Assembly (NCBI GenBank): GCA_023391875.1
Contig: JAEWAB010000005.1
Span: forward strand, 161,308 to 225,307
DNA: 64,000 nucleotides
Direction of reading: 5' to 3'
From: Bacillota bacterium
GTDB lineage: Bacteria; Bacillota; Clostridia; Oscillospirales; Ruminococcaceae
Shown: positions 33,998-42,366 of the stretch, one piece after another
Position numbering within the stretch: position 1 is the first letter of the stretch
How the letters are laid out: each line of letters opens with the position of its first letter
Made by a program: the position numbers and the translations under genes
Notes under the pieces: model-generated
The model's input: the letters and a program-made list of their open reading frames with translations, nothing else
What the model was told of the DNA's origin: nothing
The model's database searches: none

Positions 33998-34786
33998 TTA
34001 TTCATTCATTTTACCTAAGTTTACTAAATTATTTAGTGAAGTGAGCAATTCGTTGTTACTATCGAAGTTTTCCCGGTACAACTCGATAATAATACTGCGA
34101 TCAAACTGCAAGGTTTTTAACTTTTTTAAGAGCTTACCGATGTCCAGCGTACCTTTTCCGATAGGCAGGCAGTCCTGCTGGACGGTATGGTCGCTTAAAT
34201 GCACATGGATGATGTTTTCCCCCATCGCGTCTATCATATCGTACAGGTCTTCACCCGCACGCACCGCCTGCTTGGTATCCAACACAAAAGAAACATGGCC
34301 GCCCAACGCTTCCTTCATCTGTGCTATAAACTCCGCGGAATGAGAGCGGCAGCGCACCACGTTCTCCTGCGCAACATGTACGCCATAGTTTTGGCCCAAC
34401 TCGTACAGTCTTGCGTAACGTTCAAAATACTGCTGGGACGAAAAGCGACCCTCGCGTCGGTCTCCGTGAAATACAAGGATATCGCTGCCGAGCAGGCTAC
34501 ACACCTCAAAGTAGGGCTTATAAAGCTCCAGCGCGTCGTTAAACCGGCGCGGATAGTCGGTGAACATCATAAACGGCTCAAAGCCACTGGTAAAGGGATG
34601 TATCGATACCACCTTGGAGCCATAGGCGTCGCCCATCGCGCGCAGTTCCTTCACATAGCCCGTTTCAAGCTCCGAAAAGGTGTTAAAGAATATCTCAATC
34701 GCCTTTACGCCGTTTTTGCAGTAGTATTCAAAGGTTTTCTCGGTCTCCTGCGGGTAAAGGCAGGCGGTAGAAAGCCCGTAAAGCAT
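33998..34786 (-). CDS. Sugar phosphate isomerase/epimerase-like TIM barrel protein
   Basis: 263-residue protein of the xylose isomerase-like (AP endonuclease 2) TIM-barrel superfamily. Metal-site type residues are visible: SIHPF with His, ILVFHGDRR, HVAQENVVRCRSH with Glu, SFVLDTKQAVRAG, and IIHVHLSDH plus IIIELYREN near the end, in the usual order along the barrel. Substrate unknown: an isomerase, epimerase or dehydratase for a sugar or polyol is likely. The start at 34786 has a weak Shine-Dalgarno. It stands alone upstream of nothing obvious, so context does not help. Confidence 0.8.
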   Translation of the reverse strand: MLYGLSTACLYPQETEKTFEYYCKNGVKAIEIFFNTFSELETGYVKELRAMGDAYGSKVVSIHPFTSGFEPFMMFTDYPRRFNDALELYKPYFEVCSLLGSDILVFHGDRREGRFSSQQYFERYARLYELGQNYGVHVAQENVVRCRSHSAEFIAQMKEALGGHVSFVLDTKQAVRAGEDLYDMIDAMGENIIHVHLSDHTVQQDCLPIGKGTLDIGKLLKKLKTLQFDRSIIIELYRENFDSNNELLTSLNNLVNLGKMNE

Positions 34787-34902
34787 CTCATCACAACCTA
34801 TCCTACAGGCAGCCACTACATATGCCCGGCACACCTACATTAATACCATTATATTGCGTGATATTGTATTTGTCTAGGGTACAGGAAAAACATTCCGGGC
34901 AG

Positions 34903-34948
34903 CAAAAAAGCATACGGTCAACGGCAGCTTGCCTTTCACCGTATGCTC
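34903..34948 (-). terminator. Terminator of the liv operon
   Basis: AGCATACGGT (34909-34918) pairs with ACCGTATGCT (34938-34947); on the minus strand TTTTTTGCTG follows. It lies about 20 bases after livF. Confidence 0.85.
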
Positions 34949-34969
34949 TTGTATATTTCACAGAAATCT

Positions 34970-35677
34970 TTAGGAGCCGAGGTATGCCTTCTGGATGGCG
35001 GAATCGTTCTTAAGGTCCGCCGCGGCACCCTCTTTTACAATCAGGCCCGTCTCCAGCACATAGGCCCTGTCGGCAATCGAAAGCGCCATGCTGGCGTTCT
35101 GCTCTACCAGCAAAACCGTAACACCGCTGTCGTTAACATCCTTGATGATTTTAAAAATCTCCTGCACCAGAATGGGCGAAAGGCCCATCGAAGGCTCATC
35201 GAGCAGCATCATCTTGGGCTTCGCCATCAAGGCGCGGCTGATGGCAAGCATCTGCTGCTCACCGCCCGAAAGGGTGCCCGCGAGCTGCGACTTTCTCTCT
35301 TTAAGGCGCGGGAAGATGGTAAACACCTTCTCGTAGTCGCTGTCTACCGCGGCTTTACCGTCTTTGCGGGTGTAGGCGCCCATCTGCAGGTTTTCCATAA
35401 CCGTCAGCCCCGAGAAGATGCGCCGCCCTTCCGGCACATGAGCAAGCCCGAGCTGCAGAATGCGGTGCGGCTCGACGGTTTTCAGGTTGGTATCCATAAA
35501 CGAGATGTCGCCGGCCTTGCTTTTGATCATACCGGTAACGGTCTGCAGGATGGTTGTTTTACCGGCACCGTTGGCGCCGATCAGCGTAACAATCTCGCCC
35601 TGCTTTACTTCAAAGCTCACCCCGTGAATGGCGTGGATAGAGCCGTAATATACCTGTAAATTATCAACCTTCAGCAT
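34970..35677 (-). CDS. livF: Branched-chain amino acid ABC transporter ATPase LivF
   Basis: One of two ATPases energising high-affinity Leu/Ile/Val uptake. 235 residues, complete: Walker A GANGAGKTT (about 33-41), Q-loop, signature LSGGEQQM, Walker B MMLLDEPSMGLSP and the H-loop area LLVEQNAS, with the LivF-specific ending LKNDSAIQKAYLGS. AGGTGTTACC precedes ATG. Last gene of the livK-H-M-G-F cluster and followed by the terminator. Confidence 0.95.
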   Translation of the reverse strand: MLKVDNLQVYYGSIHAIHGVSFEVKQGEIVTLIGANGAGKTTILQTVTGMIKSKAGDISFMDTNLKTVEPHRILQLGLAHVPEGRRIFSGLTVMENLQMGAYTRKDGKAAVDSDYEKVFTIFPRLKERKSQLAGTLSGGEQQMLAISRALMAKPKMMLLDEPSMGLSPILVQEIFKIIKDVNDSGVTVLLVEQNASMALSIADRAYVLETGLIVKEGAAADLKNDSAIQKAYLGS

Positions 35678-35686
35678 GGTAACACC

Positions 35687-36460
35687 TCAATTCTCGCTAT
35701 CGGCTTTGCCCAAGTAGGCAGCGATAACCCTTTCATTGTTCTTAATCTCCTCAGGCGTACCCTTTGCGATAACACTGCCGTAATCAAGAACGATGATCTT
35801 TTCGCAGATGCCCATGACAAGGTGCATATCATGCTCTATCAACAGGATGGCGATATTAAATTTATCGCGTACAAAACGGATGGTATCCATCAGTTCCTGC
35901 GTCTCGGTGCCGTTCATGCCCGCTGCGGGCTCATCCAAGAGCAGCAGCTTGGGCGAGGTGGCCAGCGCGCGCACGATCTCCAGCTTGCGCTGCTGCCCGT
36001 AAGGCAGGTTGGACGCAATGGTATCGGCCTTGTTCTCCAAACCGAAAACGGCAAGCAGCTCACGCGCCTTCTGCTCGTACTGCTCCTCCTCCTGCCAGAA
36101 AGCGGGCAGACGAAGCACGCCTTTTAAGCAGGAATACTTCATATGAACGTCAAAGCCTACCATGACGTTTTCAAGCACCGTCATATTCTTAAACAACCGG
36201 ATGTTCTGAAAGGTACGCGCGATGCCGCTTTTGGTAACCAGATGGGTCTTCTGCCCCACGATGTTCTCGCCGTCGAGCGTAATCGTACCGCTGGTGGGCG
36301 AGTATACGTCGGTGAGCAGGTTAAAAACCGTGGTTTTGCCCGCGCCGTTGGGGCCGATCAAGCCGACGATCTGCGACTGCTCCACCGTGATGCGCACATC
36401 ATCCAACGCCTTTAAACCGCCGAAGGTAATGCCAAGGTTACGTACTTTTAACAGTGCCAT
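35687..36460 (-). CDS. livG: Branched-chain amino acid ABC transporter ATPase LivG
   Basis: Second ATPase of the Liv system, 257 residues. Walker A GPNGAGKTTVFNLLT, the LivG hallmark SGIARTFQNIRLFKNMTVLENVMVG, signature YGQQRKLEIVRAL (replacing LSGGQ, as usual in LivG), Walker B LLLLDEPAAGMN and the H-loop LLIEHDMHLVM. GGAGGGATAAGCA precedes ATG. The gene starts directly after livM (3 bases) and livF follows after nine bases, so all are coupled. Confidence 0.95.
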   Translation of the reverse strand: MALLKVRNLGITFGGLKALDDVRITVEQSQIVGLIGPNGAGKTTVFNLLTDVYSPTSGTITLDGENIVGQKTHLVTKSGIARTFQNIRLFKNMTVLENVMVGFDVHMKYSCLKGVLRLPAFWQEEEQYEQKARELLAVFGLENKADTIASNLPYGQQRKLEIVRALATSPKLLLLDEPAAGMNGTETQELMDTIRFVRDKFNIAILLIEHDMHLVMGICEKIIVLDYGSVIAKGTPEEIKNNERVIAAYLGKADSEN

Positions 36461-36463
36461 TGC

Positions 36464-37471
36464 TTATCCCTCCTTTGACTTGTTTTTTGCGTTCTTGTTT
36501 TTGCCTGCAAAAAGCTTGTCCAGCAGTCTGGTTAACGAAAACTCGTAAGTACCGAGCAGGCCGGAGGGCTTGAAGATCATCATGACAATGAGCAGCAGCG
36601 AGTAGATGAGCAGGCGGTAATCGGAGAATGCGCGCAGCGCCTCGGGCAGTGCGGTGAGCACCGACGCCGCGAGGATAGACCCTGTAAAGCTGCCCATACC
36701 GCCGAGCACCACCATAACCAGTATCTCGATGGAGCGCATGAAGCCGAAGTTCGACGGGTCAAGAATGGTAATATAGTGCGCGTACAGGCCGCCCGCAACC
36801 CCCGCGAAGAAGGCGGAGATGGTAAAGCCCAGTATCTTGTAGTATGTTGTATTAATGCCGCAGGACTCGGCGGCAATCTCGTCGTCGCGGATAGACTTAA
36901 TGGCACGTCCCTGCCGTGAACGGATGAGTGCGAACAGGATGGCGATGACAACCACCATCACCCAGTACACCATACCGAAATAATCGTAGGTTTCGTCCGC
37001 CGGGGTTGGGATGTTTTTAAGGCCCTGCCCGCCGCCGGTAAAGCCGAGGTTTAAGATGATAACGCGGATGATCTCGCCGAAACCGAGGGTGATAATCGCT
37101 AAGTAGTCGCCGCGCAGGCGCAGCGCAGGAATACCGATGGCAATGCCAAAGACAGCTGCCACCAGCCCGCCCACCAAAAGCGAAACCAAAAAGCGGAGCA
37201 CCAGCGGAATCCCCTCGGGCATATTCATGGTAAACAGCGCAGCGCCATAGGCGCCCACCGACATGAAGCCCGCATGGCCGAGCACGAGCTGGCCCAGGAA
37301 ACCGGTGGAAAGGTTTAAGCTTGCCGCAAGGATGATGTTAATGCCCACCACAATAAGGATGCCGCTGTAGTAGCTGTCGATGATGCCGGTAACCATGAGC
37401 ACCCTTAAAACGATAAAGAGCACCGTTACCGCGATACCGTTGATAAGATAGGAGCGTAAATTCTTCTTCAT
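36464..37471 (-). CDS. livM: Branched-chain amino acid ABC transporter permease LivM
   Basis: Membrane permease of the Liv transporter, 335 residues with eight or nine hydrophobic helices. LivM markers: NIILAASLNLSTGFLGQLVLGHAGFMSVGAY near the N-terminus and GFTGGGQGL, EIIRVIILN in the middle, GGMGSFTGSILAA near the C-terminus facing the ATPase. The C-terminal tail is Lys-rich (AGKNKNAKNKSKEG). The ATG at 37471 follows AAGGGTGG by five bases; a GTG three codons earlier is possible. It directly follows livH (a dozen bases). Confidence 0.94.
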   Translation of the reverse strand: MKKNLRSYLINGIAVTVLFIVLRVLMVTGIIDSYYSGILIVVGINIILAASLNLSTGFLGQLVLGHAGFMSVGAYGAALFTMNMPEGIPLVLRFLVSLLVGGLVAAVFGIAIGIPALRLRGDYLAIITLGFGEIIRVIILNLGFTGGGQGLKNIPTPADETYDYFGMVYWVMVVVIAILFALIRSRQGRAIKSIRDDEIAAESCGINTTYYKILGFTISAFFAGVAGGLYAHYITILDPSNFGFMRSIEILVMVVLGGMGSFTGSILAASVLTALPEALRAFSDYRLLIYSLLLIVMMIFKPSGLLGTYEFSLTRLLDKLFAGKNKNAKNKSKEG

Positions 37472-37482
37472 GACACCCACCC

Positions 37483-38358
37483 TTACACCTTTTCTTTAAC
37501 GTTCTTGCCCAGTAAGCCGGACGGCTTAAACAAAAGCACAAGGATGAGGATGCCGAATACCACGGCATCGGCCAGTGTGGAGGAGATATATCCCTTCGTC
37601 AGGCTTTCGGCAATACCCATGATGACACCGCCTAAGATGGCGCCCGGGATGCTGCCGATGCCGCCGAGAACCGCTGCGATAAAGGCCTTTAAGCCCAGCA
37701 TAACACCCATATAGGGGTCTACCAGCGGGTAAGACGAGCTATAGAAAACCGAGGCAACTGCCGCAAGGCCGGAGCCGAGTGCAAAGGTAATGGAAACGGT
37801 TGTATTTATGTTAATACCCATTAGCTGTGCTGCGGCGGTATCCTCCGATACGGCGCGCATCGCCTTGCCGATCTTTGTCTTCTGCACAAAGAACCAAAGC
37901 ACAAACATCAGCACCAATGAGACTGTGATTGTCAGCAATGTATTTAAGCTTATGGGCTTGTCGCCGATGGTGAAGGCGACGCCGTCAAAGCTGTTGGGGA
38001 AGGGGCGCTTGTTGGACGAAAAGATTAACAGGAATACATTCTCAAGAAGCATACTCATACCGATAGCGGTGATAAGCGCCGACATTCTGGATGAGTTTCT
38101 GAGCGGCTTATACGCCACCCTTTCAATCAATACACCAAGTATTACGCAAAACAGGATGGAAAGCAGCAAGGCTACCCAGATATTCGCATGCAGTGAGGCA
38201 ACGGCAATCAGCGCAACGTAGGCGCCCACCATGATAATGTCGCCGTGCGCAAAGTTAATAAGCTTGGCAATACCGTACACCATGGTGTAGCCAAGCGCAA
38301 CCAGAGCATAAATGCTCCCAACCTGAAGCCCGTTAATCAGTTGGTAGATAAAGTTCAT
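37483..38358 (-). CDS. livH: Branched-chain amino acid ABC transporter permease LivH
   Basis: Second permease, 291 residues, with about eight membrane helices. Typical opening MNFIYQLINGLQVGSIYALVALGYTMVYGIAKLINFAHGDI and the EAA-like loop FIAAVLGGIGSIPGAILGGVIMGIAESL before the last helices. GGAGGAAGACT precedes ATG. It is separated from livK by about 250 bases holding a hairpin and a palindromic repeat element, which may let the binding protein be made in excess of the membrane parts. Confidence 0.95.
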   Translation of the reverse strand: MNFIYQLINGLQVGSIYALVALGYTMVYGIAKLINFAHGDIIMVGAYVALIAVASLHANIWVALLLSILFCVILGVLIERVAYKPLRNSSRMSALITAIGMSMLLENVFLLIFSSNKRPFPNSFDGVAFTIGDKPISLNTLLTITVSLVLMFVLWFFVQKTKIGKAMRAVSEDTAAAQLMGININTTVSITFALGSGLAAVASVFYSSSYPLVDPYMGVMLGLKAFIAAVLGGIGSIPGAILGGVIMGIAESLTKGYISSTLADAVVFGILILVLLFKPSGLLGKNVKEKV

Positions 38359-38429
38359 AGTCTTCCTCCTCCGGGCAAGTTAATGTGCTTTCACATCATT
38401 TTTTTCTTTATGTTATTACAGTAAAATCA

Positions 38430-38475
38430 GTTACAACCGTGTCCGCCGCTGGTCTTTGCGGCGGACGGCTGTAAC
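38430..38475 (-). terminator. Hairpin between livK and livH, possible attenuator
   Basis: GTTACA and GTCCGCCGC pair with GCGGCGGAC and TGTAAC, giving a long imperfect stem. On the minus strand ATTTTACTG follows, a weak T tract, so partial termination is plausible. Confidence 0.5.
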
Positions 38476-38501
38476 CGAGTTAAAAAATAAGTTCGAGTGC
38501 C

Positions 38502-38604
38502 ATACTAATTCCAATAAGAAAATATAACGTAAAAATTCTTCACAAAAGGCATAAATTTAACCTTTTGCTCGAATTTTTTCTATATTTCTAATTGAAATAA
38601 GTAT
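38502..38604. repeat. 103-bp palindromic element, copy 3
   Basis: Same family as 5548-5649 and 21808-21909, with one extra base and several substitutions near the loop. It begins six bases beyond the livK stop and therefore lies in the liv mRNA between livK and livH. Confidence 0.8.
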
Positions 38605-38610
38605 TAGCCG

Positions 38611-39753
38611 TTACTGGGGAGTAACCTTGGAATCAAGTGTATAAGCGCCGTTTACAATCTTGACGATGGCAACGCTCTTGATAGGGTCGCCGGAGCCGTT
38701 GTAGGTAATGTGGCCGGTAACACCTTCGTAATCGGTCTCGGACATCGCCTTGATGATAGCGGCCTTATCGGTGCTGCCAGCCTTCTGGATAGCGGCAAGC
38801 AGAATCTTGGCGGAATCGTAACCCAGTGCGGCGAATGCGTTGGGGTCTTCGTTATACTTCTTCTTGTAATCGGTGAGGAACTTCTGGATAACCTCAGAGG
38901 GGTCCTGTGTGGAGTAGTGGTTACCAAAGTAAGCACCTTCAACAACGCCCACATTGCTGGCATCCAATGCGCCAATTACGCCGTCCCAACCGTCGGAGCC
39001 GAGCAGTGTAGCGGTAACGCCAACCTCTTTGGCCTGTGTGGCAATCAGCGCAACCGTATTATAGTAGGAGGGGATAAACAGTACATCGGGTGTGCTCTGG
39101 TTGATCTTGGTGAGCTGCGCCTTGAAATCGGTATCGCCCTTGCCAAAGCCCTCGTATGCCACTACCTTCCCGCCTGCAGCCTCAATCTTTGCCTTGAATG
39201 CCTCAGCGCAGCCCTTGGAGTAGTCGTCGGAGGTATCGTAAAGCACCGCGGCGTTCTTCGCGCCGAGGTTCTGAGTTGCGTAGGTAGCCATGGTCTCGCC
39301 CTGATACGGATCGAGGTAGCAGGCGCGGAACATGTTGTTGCCATAAGTGGTAACCTCAGCGGCAGTAGCGGAAGCAGAGATCATAGGCATATTGTCCTTC
39401 GCTGCCTTCTGCGCTACGCTGATGGTAGGCTTGCTGGTAACGTCACCGATGATGGCAACAACCTTCTGGCTGGAAAGCTTATTATAGGCGTTAACAGCCT
39501 TTACGGGGTCGCCTTCTTCGTCTTGTTCAATAAACTCAATTTGCTTGCCCAGAACACCGCCGGCAGCATTAATCTCTTCAATAGCAAGGTTGGCGCCTTT
39601 GCTTACCGCAGTGCCGTACACCGATACATCACCGGTAAGCGGAGCAAGCCCACCAATCTTAATGGTGTTCCCCGATGACTGCGCGCATCCGGCAAAAGTA
39701 AGCGAGGCAGTCGCACAGGCCAGTACAACTGCGAGACCTTTCTTTAAGCTCAT
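38611..39753 (-). CDS. livK: Branched-chain amino acid-binding lipoprotein LivK
   Basis: Extracellular receptor of the Liv system, 380 residues, lipid-anchored: signal peptide with lipobox FAGC. Type I periplasmic-binding fold: IKIGGLAPLTGDVSVYGTAVSKGANLAIEEINAAGG, VVAIIGDVTSKPTISVAQKAA, and later GSDGWDGVIGALDASNVGVVEGAYFGNHYS. Specificity among amino acids cannot be read from this. GGAGGACAAACAC precedes the ATG at 39753, preferred to an in-frame start five codons earlier. First gene of the operon with a clear promoter. Confidence 0.96.
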   Translation of the reverse strand: MSLKKGLAVVLACATASLTFAGCAQSSGNTIKIGGLAPLTGDVSVYGTAVSKGANLAIEEINAAGGVLGKQIEFIEQDEEGDPVKAVNAYNKLSSQKVVAIIGDVTSKPTISVAQKAAKDNMPMISASATAAEVTTYGNNMFRACYLDPYQGETMATYATQNLGAKNAAVLYDTSDDYSKGCAEAFKAKIEAAGGKVVAYEGFGKGDTDFKAQLTKINQSTPDVLFIPSYYNTVALIATQAKEVGVTATLLGSDGWDGVIGALDASNVGVVEGAYFGNHYSTQDPSEVIQKFLTDYKKKYNEDPNAFAALGYDSAKILLAAIQKAGSTDKAAIIKAMSETDYEGVTGHITYNGSGDPIKSVAIVKIVNGAYTLDSKVTPQ

Positions 39754-39800
39754 GTGTTTGTCCTCCATTCAATATACATTTATATAATAACAGGGTAAAA

Positions 39801-39815
39801 TCGGTATTATACCGA
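39801..39815 (-). promoter_or_regulatory. Palindrome in the livK leader
   Basis: TCGGTATTATACCGA is a perfect dyad around one central base, between the promoter and livK. It could be an operator or a small hairpin in the leader; I do not recognise the regulator. Confidence 0.4.
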
Positions 39816-39900
39816 AGGCAAACCGACAGCGCCCTGCGATTAACCAAAATAAACCATAAAATTGCAGCCACTATGCAGGCATGGTCCAATTGATTTTCTT

Positions 39901-39929
39901 ATTATAATCTATCCCGTTCTATTTTTCAA
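39901..39929 (-). promoter_or_regulatory. Sigma-A promoter of the liv operon
   Basis: Minus strand TTGAAA (39924-39929), 17 bases, TATAAT (39901-39906). The 310-bp gap 39754-40063 holds this, the palindrome and nothing else that I can support. Confidence 0.7.
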
Positions 39930-40063
39930 TGCACTTTATGCGATAAAACATGCAAAATGGCTGAATTTTATCTGTATTATATAAAGAAAGCAGAGCATTT
40001 TCAAGCCCGATTATTCAGATTATGAAGGTCTCGGGTTGTCATCCTGCATATTTACCAAAATTC

Positions 40064-40378
40064 TCACAAAAAGCGCAGTATCCATTCAACCACAAAAACA
40101 GCGGCGCAGGCGAACACGGCCACCGTGAGCAAACTCTTTTCGCGCAGAGCAAGGATAACCGCCGCAATCAGCCCGGCGGCGGCCGACCATACCGAGGCGG
40201 TCGCGGTAAAGATGGCCGGGATGGTCATGGCCGTAAGCACCGCGTAGGGCATGTAAAACAAAAAGGACTTTACGGTTCGGTTTTGAATCTTTCTTTTAAA
40301 GATAACGAGCGGTAGCATACGGATAAGATAGGTTACCCCCGCCATCAACAGCACGTAAACCCAGAATTGCCCGTTCAT
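40064..40378 (-). CDS. azlD: AzlD-family branched-chain amino acid export subunit
   Basis: Small membrane protein, 104 residues, four helices. It begins MNGQFWVYVLLMAGVTYLIRMLPLVIF, the AzlD N-terminal pattern. AzlD works with AzlC to export branched-chain amino acids or analogues. Its ATG overlaps the azlC stop by four bases (ATGA), an arrangement that keeps the two subunits in balance. GGAGGCGCAAAACGA precedes the start. Confidence 0.9.
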   Translation of the reverse strand: MNGQFWVYVLLMAGVTYLIRMLPLVIFKRKIQNRTVKSFLFYMPYAVLTAMTIPAIFTATASVWSAAAGLIAAVILALREKSLLTVAVFACAAVFVVEWILRFL

Positions 40379-41091
40379 TCGTTTTGCGCCTCCTCTATGG
40401 GAAAGAGTAAAGCACCGGCAACCGAGGCGATTACGGTGCTGAGGATGACGGCAAAGCCGCCCGAAACGCGGTTAAGCCCCGGCACCCACGCAAAGGCACA
40501 GCTGAGCAGCGCCGAAATGCCCGCAACCAGCCGCACGGCGCGCAGTTTTTGGGCGGGCGGCAGCACAATAGCGATGAACATGCCGTAAATGGCAATGCCA
40601 AGTGCGCTGCGTATCGCATCGGGCAGCAGGGCGCTCGCTGCGGCACCGACAAGGGTACCGATCACCCATCCTAGGTAAGGCGCCGTCATCAGCCCGTACA
40701 TATACCGCCTGCCCACCTCCGCAGACTGGCGGCTCGCCACCGCAAAGATCTCATCGGTATTGCAGAACGAAATGACGAGCCTGTCGAGTATACCCACGCC
40801 GTGCAGCCTTTGAGAGAGCGAAACGGACATGAGCGCGTAACGCAGGTTGATAATAAACTGCGTGAGGACCATCTCGAAATAGGGCGCGCCCGCCGCCATG
40901 AGCGAAAGGCCCGCGAACTGCCCGGCGGAGGTGACATTGGTCATTGAAATAAAGACGGCCTGCCAAAGCTTAAGGCCCTGTGCGGAGGCCGCCATGCCGA
41001 AGGTGAAGGACACCGAAAGGTAGCCCAGCGCAATAGGGATTCCGTCTCGAAACCCCTTGCGGTAGCGATTGATAATCCTACTTTGTTCCAT
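40375..41091 (-). CDS. azlC: AzlC-family branched-chain amino acid permease
   Basis: Membrane transporter, 238 residues, about six helices. Family signature YRKGFRDGIPIALGYLSVSFTFGMAASAQGL followed by MTNVTSAGQFAGLSLMAAGA. Together with AzlD it should form an exporter for Leu/Ile/Val and analogues such as azaleucine. GGGAGC lies five bases before ATG. Together with the liv operon next door it suggests that this cell tunes both import and export of branched-chain amino acids. Confidence 0.92.
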   Translation of the reverse strand: MEQSRIINRYRKGFRDGIPIALGYLSVSFTFGMAASAQGLKLWQAVFISMTNVTSAGQFAGLSLMAAGAPYFEMVLTQFIINLRYALMSVSLSQRLHGVGILDRLVISFCNTDEIFAVASRQSAEVGRRYMYGLMTAPYLGWVIGTLVGAAASALLPDAIRSALGIAIYGMFIAIVLPPAQKLRAVRLVAGISALLSCAFAWVPGLNRVSGGFAVILSTVIASVAGALLFPIEEAQNE

Positions 41092-41153
41092 GGTTTGCTC
41101 CCTGATTTATAATGATGTACAAACATAAAAAAGCGACACCCTACAAACCTTTT

Positions 41154-41182
41154 TTGTTGAAAAGCGTCGATAAAAATAGTAT
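41154..41182 (+). promoter_or_regulatory. Promoter of the ion transporter gene
   Basis: TTGTTG (41154-41159), 17 bases, TAGTAT (41177-41182). Confidence 0.5.
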
Positions 41183-41240
41183 GCTGATAGACGTGATTAC
41201 GTCTTTGGCAATGACGATGACGCTCCGAGGGGTTTGTGTG

Positions 41241-42350
41241 ATGAAAAGGGTTCTGTCTTTAATAAAAAATGAGATTGTTCTGGTGCTTTCGGCACTGGCA
41301 GCTGTGTGTTCGATGTTTTTTGTGCCGCCCGACTTGGGGTATATCGGGTATATTGATTTTGGCGTGCTGGTGCTGCTCTTTTGCCTGATGACCGTTATCG
41401 CGGGCATTACCAAGCTGGGCGTATTCGAGGTGCTCTCGCAGCGCCTGATCAGCAAGGCGGGCAGCCTGAAAAGGCTCACACTTGTGTTGGTGCTTATGTG
41501 CTTTTTCTTCTCGATGCTCATCACCAACGACGTGGCGCTGCTCACCTTTGTACCGTTTACCGTGATGGTGCTACGCTTTGCCGGTGAGGAGCGGCTGGTA
41601 TATGTAATCACGCTGCAAACCGTTGCCGCGAACCTCGGCAGTATGCTCACCCCGATGGGCAACCCGCAAAACCTTTATCTTTACTCCTATTTTGGCTTGG
41701 GTGCGGCGGAGTTCTTTAAAATCACCCTGCCCATCGTCGGTGTCAGCGCGCTGATGCTTGTGCTCTGTACCCTGCTGATTAAAAACAGGCAGATGGAGGT
41801 CGGCTTTGCCGAAAAGGCGGTGGTACACGATAAAAAGCGCCTTGCTTTATACCTCGTACTGTTCGCTGTATGCCTGCTGGCCGTGCTGAAGCTCATTCAT
41901 TACGGGGTAGCGTTTATCATTGTGCTGGCGGCCGTTCTGATTGCCGACAGAAGCCTTTTGCGGCGCGTGGATTATGCGCTGCTGCTGACCTTCGTGTGCT
42001 TCTTCCTCTTTGTGGGCAACCTCGGGCGCATCGAGGCGGTAAGAACACTGGTTTCATCGCTCATCGCCGGAAAAGAGCTGCTCTTCTCCGCTGGGCTTAG
42101 CCAGATTATCAGCAACGTGCCCACCGCGGTGATGCTCTCGGGCTTTACCCAAAACTACAAAGCACTCATTGCGGGCACCAATATCGGCGGCCTCGGCACG
42201 CTGATCGCATCGCTTGCAAGCCTGATTTCGTTTAAGCTGTACACAAAAAACAGCGGAGCAAGGCCCGCGCTGTACATGGGGGTATTCACCGGCATCAACG
42301 CCCTGTTTTTAGCCGTACTGCTGTTGTTTGGAACGGCTTTAGCCGCTTAA
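41241..42350 (+). CDS. SLC13/ArsB-type (IT superfamily) transporter
   Basis: Membrane transporter of 369 residues with about ten helices, in the ion transporter superfamily that includes citrate, arsenite and YbiR-like carriers. Motif regions: LLFCLMTVIAGITKLGVFEVLSQRLI, FFFSMLITNDVALLTFVPFTVMVL and ANLGSMLTPMGNPQNLYLYS, the last being the conserved xNPQN loop of this superfamily. The substrate cannot be named. The ATG at 41241 follows GAGGGG by eight bases, which is preferred over longer upstream starts. Diverges from azlC and converges with the sirtuin gene. Confidence 0.85.
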   Translation: MKRVLSLIKNEIVLVLSALAAVCSMFFVPPDLGYIGYIDFGVLVLLFCLMTVIAGITKLGVFEVLSQRLISKAGSLKRLTLVLVLMCFFFSMLITNDVALLTFVPFTVMVLRFAGEERLVYVITLQTVAANLGSMLTPMGNPQNLYLYSYFGLGAAEFFKITLPIVGVSALMLVLCTLLIKNRQMEVGFAEKAVVHDKKRLALYLVLFAVCLLAVLKLIHYGVAFIIVLAAVLIADRSLLRRVDYALLLTFVCFFLFVGNLGRIEAVRTLVSSLIAGKELLFSAGLSQIISNVPTAVMLSGFTQNYKALIAGTNIGGLGTLIASLASLISFKLYTKNSGARPALYMGVFTGINALFLAVLLLFGTALAA

Positions 42351-42366
42351 CCGGGGCTTTGACGTG

